Positions 10,901 to 24,800 of a DNA stretch of 64,000 bases are shown here, one piece after another (positions within the stretch are counted from its first letter, which is position 1; each line of letters opens with the position of its first letter). The translations under genes were made by a program, and so were the position numbers. Source of the DNA: Eledone cirrhosa (Eukaryota > Mollusca > Cephalopoda > Octopoda > Eledonidae). A model generated the notes under the pieces. The model ran no database searches and was not told the DNA's origin. It saw only the letters and a program-made list of their open reading frames with translations. The stretch covers positions 6,942,631 to 7,006,630 of the forward strand of contig OZ024747.1 in the NCBI GenBank assembly GCA_964016885.1, given 5' to 3'.

Positions 10901-13900
10901 TTTTTCTTATTAAGCTGATGCTTGGAACATAACTCAACAAAGGTTGTTAATGGCAGGCGGTAATTTCAAGCCGATTAAACACTATAAAATGAACCAATTT
11001 TATAACATAAAACTAGAGGCAGCTTCAGGTGATTTGGTATAAAAAAAAAAAAAGGGATTCAAAATTGAAAATCTAGCCAGCTACATATCATATATGACAC
11101 CATATTGTATTGTATCACACTGCACTGCCAAGCAAACACTATACAACATTCCACATCATCCCACAACAGCCACACTATATTATACTGTGCCATAAACTAA
11201 CATAGCTCACATCATCACTACTACACCACATCCACTACATTAGCAAAGAATACACTCAATGAAGAAGAAATCTTCACATTGTGTTCAAACTTACCAACAT
11301 ATTTAGATCCACTGTGTTCTGTGTTTTCTGTGGCAGAATACTTCCGTTTCCTGCTTTGATCAGACTGGAAAGAAAAATGGGAGTTAAATTTGGTTCAAGT
11401 AAAATTTTCTTAAAACAACGTTCAGTGTGTGTGTATAAATAAGCAGAGAAAGTATAGTAGCAAGGTTAGGAAGATGTTTCTGAAGTTCTTACATTTGTTG
11501 GAAACCAAGGGGTTTCTCTGTACAGAAATAGGCTGATCATGGACTTAGCCATGATGGTTAAATACCCCCCCCCCCAAAAAAAAAACTGAAGGAATATAAC
11601 ATGTCCAGATTGTCTCAACATGATATATTACTACAAGCTCCGTCTAACCCATGCTAGCATGGAAAATGGACTTTAAACAATGATGATGATGATGATGATA
11701 TATGGTATAATAATTAGTTGCATGTCACAGGAATTATTGATTAAAGTTGACCTTTAGCAAGCCAAGAGAGAAGAACCAATCTTGGTACTTTACTAGTATT
11801 TTATTGATATCAGAAACCTTGGTGTGGCTTTTAACTCACATCGCAGAGGACTAGAACAAACTCTGCAAGGTATTCTAGCTGACTCTCTAACAACTCAGCC
11901 AAATTGCTGCCTACAATGTCTAATATCAGAGAAACAGTAAACTAAAAATAGATTAATCCAACGGTAAAGAGTAAATTTTCAAAGACAACACTTTACCAGG
12001 TTTTTAATGAAAGACATTAAGTTACTTGGATTGTCAAGTCATTTTGAAAATAATCAAAATATTGACGGGATTAAGCTGATGTTTGGAGCATAGCTTAATA
12101 AAAAGTACATACATAAACTTGTGATGGAAGTTTTTAGATGAAAATAGACATTTTAAAACTAACAACTTTGCATGAGAGACATAGGGCGGTGGATGGGCAG
12201 TATCGGTAGAGGGTCGTATGCCACGTTTTGACCCATAGTTACGCCCCTTTATGATCCGAGTTCAACTTTGTCTTTCATCCTTACGGGGTTGATGAAATAA
12301 AGTACCAGTAATGCACTGGAATAATTGTTGGCCTTGTGCCAAAAGTAGAAACAATTATTGAATGAGGGGCAGTTTAGTGTTGAAAGGGTTAACATACCTT
12401 CATTTTAGTTACCATAGATTGAAGTACTTCCTCTGCACTATTATCGTCTTCACTGGAATCACTGTCTTTTTCATCTAGTAAATATAGAATAAGATGATTA
12501 GATGATGTCTGTGTTTGTGAGAAGTACAATGGACATTAGATTGATTCTAAACATAGACTGTGAGCAAATATTATGGATGCTGTTGGAAGGATTAACAGTG
12601 AAATGATCTGATATAGATGCTCTTGTTTTCTAGAACACTCTTCTTTATAACTGCACCTTTGAACTGTTATTTGTACTGTTCCACAACACACACACACACA
12701 TATATATGTATATTGATAGTTTGCAGTACTGTGAAGACCACAAATCAAAGAAGTACTCAACACATGGTAAGATGCAGAAAAGGTAACTAGTTGAAATCAT
12801 CAAGAGCTCATAGTAGATCCTCTACTTTCATTAATATATCTATCTAGGGCAGGTAACATTCCCGAGATCCATGGACGAGTTCTCTCCAGCGGTCTCTGTC
12901 CCTCATCATCGCCGCCATGTCCTGCATCTCCAACAGACCAGTGTCTGTCCTTAGGGCATCAACATATGTCAACTTCGGTCTTCCTCTTCCAGCGTGTCCA
13001 TGCAGGGGCTCCCACAAGAGCACTGACTGCAATGTCAACTCTGGATGTCGGTGAGCATGTCCAGCTAACCTCAGTCTCCCCCAAAAATGTATTCACACTT
13101 TGATTAGAATGCTGTTGAAACGTTTACAACTGTCAATGGCCACCAATTCTTACAATAAAGAAATAATTCTATCTTTATTTTAACACTACTTACCATTATC
13201 ATCATCTTCACCAATGAGCAATCGGCCATCAGGCGCAACGTTATAAGCAGACGACCGACTTGGCTGTTTCTGTCCAGATTTTGATGGCTTCGTAGCTAAC
13301 AAGAAGAATAAAAAAAATATGAATTTTTTCATTACCATATTACTTATAAAATACACTACTTATGTGTTTCAATGCATGTTGAAGAACAATTAAACATTTG
13401 TGAAAATTGAATAAAATAACCAAGTTTTTCATTATTAAGCTGATATTTAGAATTTTAACCTTTAGAATGCTGAATTTTTTAATGAATCGCTTCCCTTGAC
13501 ACTGTATTATGTATTAAGGGGATATTACTCTATTGGTGACATAATGCGCATAGAGCGTGCTGAAGGTTAAGAAAAGCAGGTGTAACAAGGTCAACTCATG
13601 CAGTAGATATAAAGAAATGTCTAGATGTAACCATATAAAATTAAAACATACTGCTGATACTCCTTGCAGCACTGACATCCATGAAGTCTGTTATATTATC
13701 ATCTGTGTTCTCCTTCAGCCAAGCTGCACCAGACGCTGTCGTTTTGTCTTTAGACTTGCCACTCTTCTTTTTCTTTTTCTTCTTACTGCTCTTGCCATCA
13801 TCGTCCTCATCAGAGTCAAAAGCAGTCAAGATGTCTTCGATGCTGGAAGAAAGGAAAAAAAAAAAAATCAGTTTTACCATAACGTCAATAAAGAACAAGA

Positions 13901-16266
13901 ACTAAATGCAGAATGTTTGATAATAAGAGGGATGGTCATGGTTGGAGTAACATTGATTATATGTCTGCTCAATCAGGGATGGCTTGAAGTTAAACAACAA
14001 CTAGCTGACCTAACAGAATATGTGATTGGTAATGAATAAAACTGTAGCCCCAGCATGGCTTTAGCCTATTGACTGGAACACAGAGGTAAAACTCCATTAT
14101 AACCATTATCATTTATCTCATTTACCTGTATAAATAAGACAGCGGTCACCTAACATATCCGTACCCCACCTTCCTTATAAACAATTCCATGTAACAGAAG
14201 CAAAATTGCCAAGCTTACCTCTCAGCTGGAGCTGTGACCTCTTTATCTTCTGCATTATCATCACTCTCCATCTCACCACTTTGTTGCTGCTTCTTCTTCT
14301 TGCTCTTCTTTAATTTCTGGATGTTGTTCAACACTTTCCTGATGCTGTCCGATGACAAGTCATAGATTTCTTTGTACCTGCAATGAAATTAGACGTACAG
14401 TTGTTGTAATGACTTGAACCTACTTTCTCAAGCAATGCAGACAGATCTAGACTCACCAACCAACTGAACCAACAGATCTAGACTCATCAACCAACTGAAC
14501 TAACAGATCTAGACTCACCAACCAACTGAACCAACAGATCTAGACTCACCAACCAACTGAACTAACAGATCTAGACTCACCAACCAACTGAACTAACAGA
14601 TCTAGACTCACCAACCAACTGAACTAACAGATCTAGACTCACCAACCAACTGAACTAACAGATCTAGACTCACCAACCAACTGAACCAACAGATCTAGAC
14701 TCATCAACCAACTGAACTAACAGATCTAGACTCACCAACCAACTGAACCAACAGATCTAGACTCACCAACCAACTGAACTAACAGATCTAGACTCACCAA
14801 CCAACTGAACTAACAGATCTAGACTCACCAACCAACTGAACTAACAGATCTAGACCCATCACCAAACTGATCTAGACTCTTCACCCAACTGAACTAACTA
14901 CAGAGTCAATTAGACAACACAACTACAAAATATTAATAATTAGTCTGAAAAGAAGGGACATTACCCAAAGCCTTTTGCCTGTCTGTGCCTTAGAAGATTA
15001 ATGAAATGAAATTTAAAAAAGAATTTAGTCTGAAAGGAAGGGGCATTGCCTATAGCCTTTAGTGAATGTGGGCAGTGTAGAGTGGTGGTAATCCAGATCA
15101 GATGACCATGCCATGCTCAAACAGAACTGATTTCAGCTTGGTTTCTATGGCTGGATGCCCTTCCTAATGCCAACCATATTTATAGTGTGGCCTGAGTGTA
15201 ATAGTTATGAGAATCTAAACATATGGCAATAGAGGTGAGTAGTTCAGCACTTTAATTAACAAAGATGTAGGCTATAGTCACATATCCAGAGATGGATTAG
15301 TAAGAACTGAAGTATTTACCCAAATCTACGTATCAGCTTGGAATAGATGACTTTTGTCTTGAAGCGGAAGTGTTGTTTGGCTCCATCCTTCATCAACACC
15401 AAGGTGGACATCTATAGGAAATAAAAGAGAAAGAATGAGAACATGCTATAATATCTTACAAACAAGTAAACTCATTGTAAGTTGTATGAATATTCATACT
15501 CAGATATTGGTAATGTTTGAATATCTCTTGTAACATCAACTATGACAAGCTAAAGTGGTTTTACATATAGTAATATATCTTATTTAACTCTTAACATTCT
15601 CTAATGATTTAGAAGAAAATATCTAGAAACAGGTTTGTTATTACAAATGTTTATAGTATTTTTACCAGAGGACAGAATGGATGAAGATGTAAAAAATAAG
15701 AGAAGCTGATAATAACTGCTAGATCAAGGCTAACCAGGTACATAACGAGAACATCTAGTCCTATGTTTATGGGACTTCAGCAGAATAAACAACAGTATTA
15801 AAAGCTTGTTTTAGAAATTAAGATTCTGAGCTCAACCATAACAATTAGGTGAGACAATTGACATCTCTTCCAAATATTTTAGTAGGTTTAACTGGTTTAT
15901 ATTTTATCAACCAATGAAAGGCACAATTAACTATGGAGGGAATGTAAATAAGTAACTAAATATCACAAAGTATCTGATGATGACGACATCTAAAATTGGT
16001 AGTCAGTTTAAAACCTAGTAATTCTAGATAAGACACATATTTCAGGGTACCATCACCTTTCTGTAATAACTCAATCACCCTAACAACAACAAAAGTAAAA
16101 TCCCTTACTATTTTTTCTAAATGAACACCCAGCTGCGTATCGGTGAAACAGCTGAGCAACACTTGCAGATAGCTTAGTGTTGCCTTGACAATCTCATGTG
16201 TTTTTGACATGAGAAGTACACAGCAATGCTCCACAAAATTTTCAATGAGGTCTGGAGTCACATCAT
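7946..16266 (-). CDS. RRP12: RRP12 exons 25-34: last HEAT region, acidic/lysine-rich linker and basic C-terminus (residues about 924-1299)
   Basis: Exons 25-26 complete the solenoid (LSYLQVLLSC, YSKLIRRFGYKEIYD). Exon 27 has a lysine-rich KKSKKKK run. Exon 28 has SIEDILTAFDSDEDDDGK, a K-rich run and AAWLKENTDDNITDFMD, a family signature. Exon 29 has APDGRLLIGEDDDND. Exons 31-34 give KYVAGGHGIHRPKAVANR, EYKSKKAGGDVKRQGKPD, PYAYIQLKHQDLNKR and the basic end KMKGKFNSLLAGAKKGATK. Stop TAA is at 7948-7946. Alternating acidic and lysine-rich tracts are usual for nucleolar factors. Confidence 0.95.
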
Positions 16267-17046
16267 CTGAAAAAAAGATATTTACATGCGTGAGTGAACA
16301 TGTAAACAGATTACAGTTGTGTGTATATATGTATATACATGTGCAATAAAGCGTCCTTGTATATATCGTCACCATCACCATCAGCTTTTCCATGCCGGTG
16401 TAGCAAATATGTGCAAGAGGAAAAGCAGATGGCTAAAAACAGTTTATTAAATAACAAATAAAACAAATAAAAATCTCTTATTATTTAGACTAGGCATGTC
16501 AAACTGAGGGTCCCCCCCAGGGCCACATATGTGTTGTCTGAGGGCTACACACAACAACTAATTGCACACATTATGACTAATTTTTTTAATTTTATATTAC
16601 GATGATAAAATATCCTCGCACTGTAAAAACCTTTGTGCGGGCCGCATGTTTGACATGCCTGGGTTAGACTACATAAAGTTAATGTAGCATTACTATACAG
16701 AAAAAATGAGGAAGTATTGATGAATGCTTGGCCAAATGATGAATATCTTGCATAAACATAATTCACTTGCATTGAAAGGGATTGCAATAATTTATGTCTT
16801 GAAGAGAAATCAGAATGTAAGATATTGTTGGTGGGAAAGACTAGCAAAAATATGGATCAGATCGACATAGATTTAGGAAAGATTTGGAAGATCTCTTGAT
16901 GTGTTAAGGTTTTATAACCTGCTGTTACATGACCAACAAAGATTCTAGAACAGTCTAAATTAATTTAGCAGTTGAACCTAAATTTTTGATGTGTAATTTG
17001 ACAGGTTAATGCATCCAATGAAGGGGTGGCATTCAAGATTCAAGAG

Positions 17047-17104
<58 letters not shown>

Positions 17105-18861
17105 CAATGGACAAAGTAAATTTATTTCCGAAGGTGAGGTGAACACCCTCTTTCTGTAAACTATGTCTGAATAAAAGATGGAAAGGTTATGCCTGTAACC
17201 GTCTTGATTTTTTAAAGACAGGATGGTCATATCTAGAATACTTTAGATCACAAGTTTACTCAATTCGGGCTGACCTTGGGCTATACAACATTTTTTATCT
17301 TCTTGCACTTACCTTTGAATTCAAATATGACGCAGGATAAGGATTGCAGGGAGGCACAGATAAAAACTGGGGTTCCACCAAAACCAGCAAAGATCAGATG
17401 GAAATACTGTGTGAGGATAGCTGCAAAAGATAGAGGGTGAGTTAGTATTACCAGGGACATGTCACTGTATATATTTATATTAGCAATTGTCACTGTGTGA
17501 GGATAGCTGCAAAAGATAGAGAGTGAGTTAGTATTACCAGGGACATGTCACTGTATATATTTATATTAGCAATTGTCAAGACTCTAGAAAGACTAAATAG
17601 GTCCTTGCTATGGGATATTTTGATATCAAGTATGGTGAAGAGTTTAGAGTTCAGTCTTAAAAGCCGATATGCCAAAGACCAAAGTGCTAGTTAATAACAA
17701 AGAGAACAAAACAGGGGTTCAATATAGTAGGGAGTAGAATACAATGTAGTTAGTTCATGTGGAAAACTTTTGTCAGGTTTGGTTGAAATATGAAAAGTAT
17801 ATGAACTTTTATAATGGCTCACCCTGAATAATACAACTACTTACTTGATCGTTCAACACCCTCACCCGCACATCGGATCATTGTAGAAGCCATTTCTGTC
17901 AAGAGACTGTAGGCAGCTCGTCTGGCTCGGTATCCTGCTTCACGGGTACAGAGAATGGCCTATAGTAGACAAACAGGTAGAAAACAGTTATCTAGCTGTT
18001 ACAGTGGTATATCAGTGGTGTAGTATAGCTCTATAGCTACTGGCCTGCAGTAGACAAACAGTGGTACAGTATAGCTCTATAGCTACTGGCCTGCAGTAGA
18101 TAAACAGTGGTGTAGTATAGCTCTATAGCTACTGGCCTGCAGTAGATAAACAGTGGTATATTAGTGGTGTTGTATAGCTCTATAGCTACTGGCCTGCAGT
18201 AGATAAACAGTGGTGTAGTATAGCTCTATAGCTACTGGCCTGCAGTAGATAAACAGTGGTATATTAGTGGTGTTGTATAGCTCTATAGCTACTGGCCTGC
18301 AGTAGATAAACAGTGGTGTAGTATAGCTCTATAGCTACTGGCCTGCAGTAGATAAACAGTGGTATATTAGTGGTGTTGTATAGCTCTATAGCTACTAGCC
18401 TGCAGTAGATAAACAGTGGTGTAGTATAGCTCTATAGCTACTGGCCTGCAGTAGATAAACAGTGGTATATTAGTGGTGTTGTATAGCTCTATAGTTTGGT
18501 CAGCCTGTGCAAAGTATTGGCCGGACTGTGACAATAGCAGAGGACATTTGCTCAAGGTGCTAAGCAGCTAAACTCGAAACCACATTGAAACCACACATTG
18601 TCTGTGTTTAATATTATATTATATATAGTTCTTAAGACATAAAGCTCTAAATAAATAAAGAGATCTTTTTCTTACTTCAGGGATGATTGCCTGCATAAAA
18701 TCCATCTCACATTTTTCTAACTTTCTCACTACATGCAGCAGACAGCGCAAACGAGGCTAATCAAATGAAAAGAAAAAAAAAAATTACATATATATAAATA
18801 TAATACATACATATATATACACACACACACAATGTGTGAGTATGAGTATATATATATATAA

Positions 18862-18896
<35 letters not shown>

Positions 18897-21800
18897 CAAA
18901 CATGCACATGAATTCTCTGGAGATGGATCCCAGTAAATTTATCTGAGAACCATTGTTAGTGTTCCAAACACCAACATTCTGGTTGTTTTATAAAACCAGT
19001 CTAAATCTATTATGTCAGAGTTTGATTGAAATATATGAAGGGGATAATCTAGTTAGAAATATAAGGAAAGGTTTAACATAAAACACTAAATTAGAAACAC
19101 TTACTCCTTTTGAAGGTAAAGCTGAGGTTGAGAGAGAAGTGACCAGCAATGTCTTGATGGGGGCCAATTCTTGATTCACAAACTCCATGGAAGCGTCAGA
19201 GGAGCTCCCAAAGATCTCCTCTAAGAGACGATAACATTTCTTCTGGAGGCTATGATAAGATGCCTGAAAAAACACACATACATATTATATACAATATGAT
19301 TATAATATATAGAACTGCATTTGATATGAAATATATAACAGAGAGAAAAACACAACAGAAATAAGCTATAAATGAAGATACTAAGTTTAAAAAATGTAAT
19401 AATTGACAAGTAAAGTCAATGATAAAAAGGGTTCCATATACAGTTTGAATGTATCCAAGAGAAAAAAAAATACTTTAACCCTTCCATTACTACATTTCTA
19501 ATGAAATACACAGTATCCTCTCCCTGGAGAAGCTGAGTATCAGCAACAGTTTGAGAGAGACTTCAAAAGCCATGGCTACTGTCTATATAAACCCTACCAC
19601 TTACACAGGCCCCACCAACATAATATAGATGTTTAACCCTTTAGCATTTAAACTAGCCGTATCTGGCCAGAACTCTCTCACCATTTCTGTTGAAACCAGC
19701 CGTAACTAGCCACTCATACTGATGTTAAGGTATTGTTCTCAAAATAAATAACATCAAAATCTCATAGATTCAATATTATGTGAGATAAAGCCTTTACCAT
19801 GAAAATACAATAGTATATATAGAATAATGTAAATGCTAAAGGGTTAATGGAAATGTAGAACTTCAATAAGTTACAATAGACTTAAAATTTCCCATCTTCA
19901 TAGGATTGGAAAGGTGAAACACAGTAACAGTTAGTGAAATTCTCTGCTTTTATCTGATCTTTAGATTAGAAATGTGAAGCTCTGAGTAATGATTAGTGAA
20001 GTTATCAGTTACCAATACATATAACATAACTCTACACCTGGTATTGAGAACTCTCATATCTGCTTGTATGCACAATTTTTGTATCAACAAGCATGTATGC
20101 GTGTGCATGCACACACACACACAATGCCAAATAGTATTAAAATATAGACTCCATCTCCTCTTTCCAAGACCTTTACAGAACTACAAATAAATTTACAAGT
20201 CAGTGAAGAGAAATAACAACCAAATCTCTCTCAAATCCCAACCTACCACCTTAAAAGAAGATGTTTAAAAAGAAAAGAAGTGATCAAGTCTGGCACATCT
20301 GTGATCATAGTTTACCTTGATTAGAGCTGGCTTGGGGAATAAACAACAACAAAAACATTGCTTACCTTTAAATTTGATGATGCAAGCTGGAAGAGAGACT
20401 TCACCTGGGCAGTATTTGCTGATGATGTCATTAAAATGCAGAGATCAAGCAGAATACACCTGAAGAAACAGACAGACAAAATACAATCTCAGATAGCAAT
20501 AAAGATTTCATTGTTACTATTTCAAAAAACACTTCTATAAATATATTTTTATGACTTAGTAAATGTTTTAACCACACAGCCATGTCTGCATAGAATTGAT
20601 AAGACATACCATCAGTGAAATACTAACTTCCATCTCACATACACAAGTAGATTGCTGGAATATGTAAGTAGGTAGGTAAGAAAAATTGAAAGAAAGTGTA
20701 CAGTTTTGAGTTCTTGCCACAAGAACTAGCAGAGAGTTTATATGAAGTTGGGAAAAAGAAAGTTACCGCTTGACTTCATCTTTTTCTTCAATCTGAGCCA
20801 GAGATGTGTCAATATATTGTTGAATAAGCTGTAATAGGGAAATAATAAATGATTAATTAAATACAGTTATACTAAGTACAAAGAGGAATAAAAAATTAGC
20901 AACACAAAGCACCCAGTCTAACCTGTTAGGTGGTCATTCCAGTGCTATGATAAAAAGGACCCAGTCCACACTCTAACATGGTTGGTGTTAGGAAAAGCTA
21001 AATCTCTTTCATATCACACCATATAGAAAAAGGAGAGAAACTATAATATAGACTATATCTAGAAGAAAAAAAATATGTTCAAAGCTGGAATGTCTTTGCA
21101 CATGAATGTGCTCAATAAAGGCAACACTTAGAAAACAATCTGATATTGAACATACCTGTGTAGGGGCAATCTGTATGTAGGCTTTTGCTGTCTCGTAGAT
21201 GGTCAAACGTAATGGGTCTTTGGCATCATCAACTGAGAACTGTGTATAGAGATTAAATAGGATTGGGAGGAAGTTCTTGGCAAAGTTGGCCAGTTCTTTA
21301 CGGTTTTCATCTGGAAGTATGAAACATCAAATATAAAATATACAGTTGTTTATACACAAACACATTCACACACAAAAAAAATTATATTACTGACACTAAA
21401 ATAAAAATATACAGCTACCATAGACAGACAAAAATATGCAACCAATTGTCATACATACAGAGAAATAATTACTGCAGTTGTTACACACACATAGAGATTT
21501 ATTCCCAAAATATGCATATACTCACAAAACTTTAAAAAGTATGTAGACAAATAGTATATGTATATACATACATCCAAAAAACACAGTAAGATAAAATCTC
21601 TAGTGAGATGTATGTATACATACATAATGTGTATATACATATGTGATGATTGTCATATACATATGATTGTTATTACTTTCACATACATGTATATCATAGC
21701 AGATAAATATTGTAAAAATAACATGGCTGTATTTCATGTGTAAACATTTGGGATTTAATGATTATTTGGAACTGATAATCAGCACTGATGGACCAAAGAC

Positions 21801-24800
21801 ACTCTCATGAGTTTTATTTTTCAACAAAGTCCTTGGAAAGAAGCAATGCAGTTATTAAAAAAAAAGAGTTGAAGTTAATGCACGCAAGGTTTCACAGCTC
21901 TAGCATCACTCCTTCATAGTCAGCCTACCCTCGTAGTTAATTACCGTAGAGCTCTATATAGTTAGCTAGTTACTGTACAATGTAGTTTAGGTTAGTCATT
22001 GTATAGTTAGTTAGGAAGCTCATAGTTACAAAACTAACATCTTAACCACATGGCTTTTCCTACACTTATCATAATAGTCAATACAAATGAAAAAAAAACA
22101 AGAAAACCCTAGCATCCACTTACCATTCTCAAGGTTGGTATAGATCAGCTTACGTAGGGAAGAGAGTACACATGATCGCAGGTGAGGTCTGTCATTGACA
22201 ACACTGCCAAGTGTGCGAGCAATACTTTTGAATGACTGAAATATAAAAGAGATTGAAATATATGATGAAAGAAGTAACAATGGAACATTCTGGTTACTGA
22301 CAAGCAAAATAACTAGTGCCAGAAGTGGTTATAGTGAACATAGAGTAACTAGTATATATGGACCAGTAACCCCTGGTGGAGTTATAAGGGTGCCATATGG
22401 TGTTTCTTGGATGTTTTACACCTGGGAGAACCCATCCTTCTCCAGGTCTGAACATAGATAATTTCTTCCAGAGAAGGAGTGAGAGGGAGAATGATAGAGA
22501 GGAAGTGAGAAAGAGATATAGAGGAAGAATCAATCCCAGTTACTGGACTGACTTTCATTCTTTCAAGGTCGATAAAAAAGTACCAAAGTTGACCTTGACC
22601 TTTGACTTGCTGGGAGCAACAACAATGATAATTTCTTTATTTATTTGGTCCATTTAACAGAATAGTGTTTGCTTACTTCCAAATTCATTTCTTATATAAA
22701 GATTAAAAAAAAAACAAATACAAAAAGGTGGCAATTCTTACCGTTTTTAAGTCTGTTGGATTGTTACAGAAACTGGGCAGTAGGCTCCAGAACTGTACTA
22801 CAAGAGTACTATAGGACTTAGCAGCTACAGTATTTCCTTCTGTTTCATACTGGATACCTGAAATGATACAACAACTGACTGAAATGTCCAACCAAAAGCT
22901 CATCAACACTGTCAATCAAAAATATGGCAATGAAAGGGTTCAAACATCAACTCCAGCTCCCTATCATCTCAGTCATCACTCTCCCTAAAGCTCATCAACA
23001 CTGTCAATCAAAAATATGGCAATGAAAGGGTTCAAACATCAACACCAGCTCCCTATCATCTCAGTCTTCACTCTCCCACTCAGTATCTAAAGAAATAATT
23101 ATTTCTACCTTTGGCACAAGGCCAGCAATTATCCCAGTGTATTACTGGTACTTTATTTTATCGACTCTGTAAGGATGAAAGGCAAAGTTAACCTCGGCGG
23201 GATTTGAACTCAGATCATAAAGGGACGTAATTCTATGCTTCCTAGCATGGCGTCCGACCCTCTACCGATACTGCCAATCCACCGCCCTTATCTAAAGAAA
23301 TAATAACAGGTGATGATACATACTTTTATCCTGCAGCTTCTTTGAGAGTGGCATGAAGTATGTACGGAAGAAGTCCAGCTCAGTGTTTGAAATGTATTTC
23401 TTCAAAACTGGAACCAACCAGCTGCGTGGGAAACTGAGATCACGGCTGTGGAAATGTTAATAACAGACTGTAAGTGAGGTAATTGGTGACATATTGCAGA
23501 GGGAGGATAGTGTGAGGAGGTATAGTGGGGATAGAGAAGAGGTAGAGTGGAGGTGGAGTGAAGATGGAGTAGAGGTAGAATGGATATAGAGTAGAGGTAG
23601 AATGGATTTAAAGTAGAGGAAGAGTGGATATGGAGGTAGAGTGAAAATGGAACAGGGACTGAGTGGTGGTAGAGTGGGAATAAAGTGGAGGTGGAGTGAA
23701 GGTAGGGTGGGAACAGAGTGACGATATACACAGAAGAGGTTGGAGACAGATACAATGAATACGTGGTGTAGAAAGACAAAACAGAGTAACACAGGTGGTT
23801 TTAAGAGGAACCACCTGAACAGGTAAACCTCAATGTACTTACCCATCTCCTGACACCTGTAGTGGTATGATTTCCAACACACACTTTGGACCCATTGACT
23901 TGATACCACATCCTACAGCCTGGTCTATTTCTGATTTGAATTCAGAAGAGTCACGCATGGTGGATAAAGAGTCAAGAGTCTGGTAACATATAAAATACAT
24001 TAGATATATATTGTAGAGTGGTATATAATATATTACTGTATTGTAGAGTGGTATATAATATATTACTGTGTTGTAGAGTGGTATATAATATATTACTGTG
24101 TTGTAGAGTGGTATATAATATATTACTGTGTTGTAGAGTGGTATATAAGATATTACTGTGTTGTAGAGTGGTATATAATATATTACTGTGTTGTAGAGTG
24201 GTATATAAGATATTACTGTGTTGTAGAGTGGTATATAATATATTACTGTGTTGTAGAGTGGTATATAAGATATTACTGTGTTGTAGAGTGGTATATAATA
24301 TATTACTGTGTTGTAGAGTGGTATATAAGATATTACTGTGTTGTAGAGTGGTATATAATATATTACTGTGTTGTAGAGTGGTATATAAGATATTACTGTG
24401 TTGTAGAGTGGTATATAATATATTACTGTGTTGTAGAGTGGTATATAAGATATTACTGTGTTGTAGAGTGGTATATAAGATATTACTGTGTTGTAGAGTG
24501 GTATATAAGATATTACTGTGTTGTAGAGTGGTATATAAGATATTACTGTATTGTAGAGTGGTATATAATATATTACTGTGTTGTAGAGTGGTATATAAGA
24601 TATTACTGTATTGTAGAGTGGTATATAAGATATTACTGTATTGTAGAGTGGTATATAAGATATTACTGTATTGTAGAGTGATATATAAGATATTACTTTA
24701 TTGTAGAGTGGTATATAATATATTAGTGTTGTAGAGTGGTATATAATATATTACTGTGTTGTAGAGTGGTATATAATATATTACTGTGTTGTAGAGTGAT

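Noticed and set aside
13557..14039. 160-codon plus frame and its 74-codon neighbour
   Set aside because: Antisense shadow of RRP12 exon 28.
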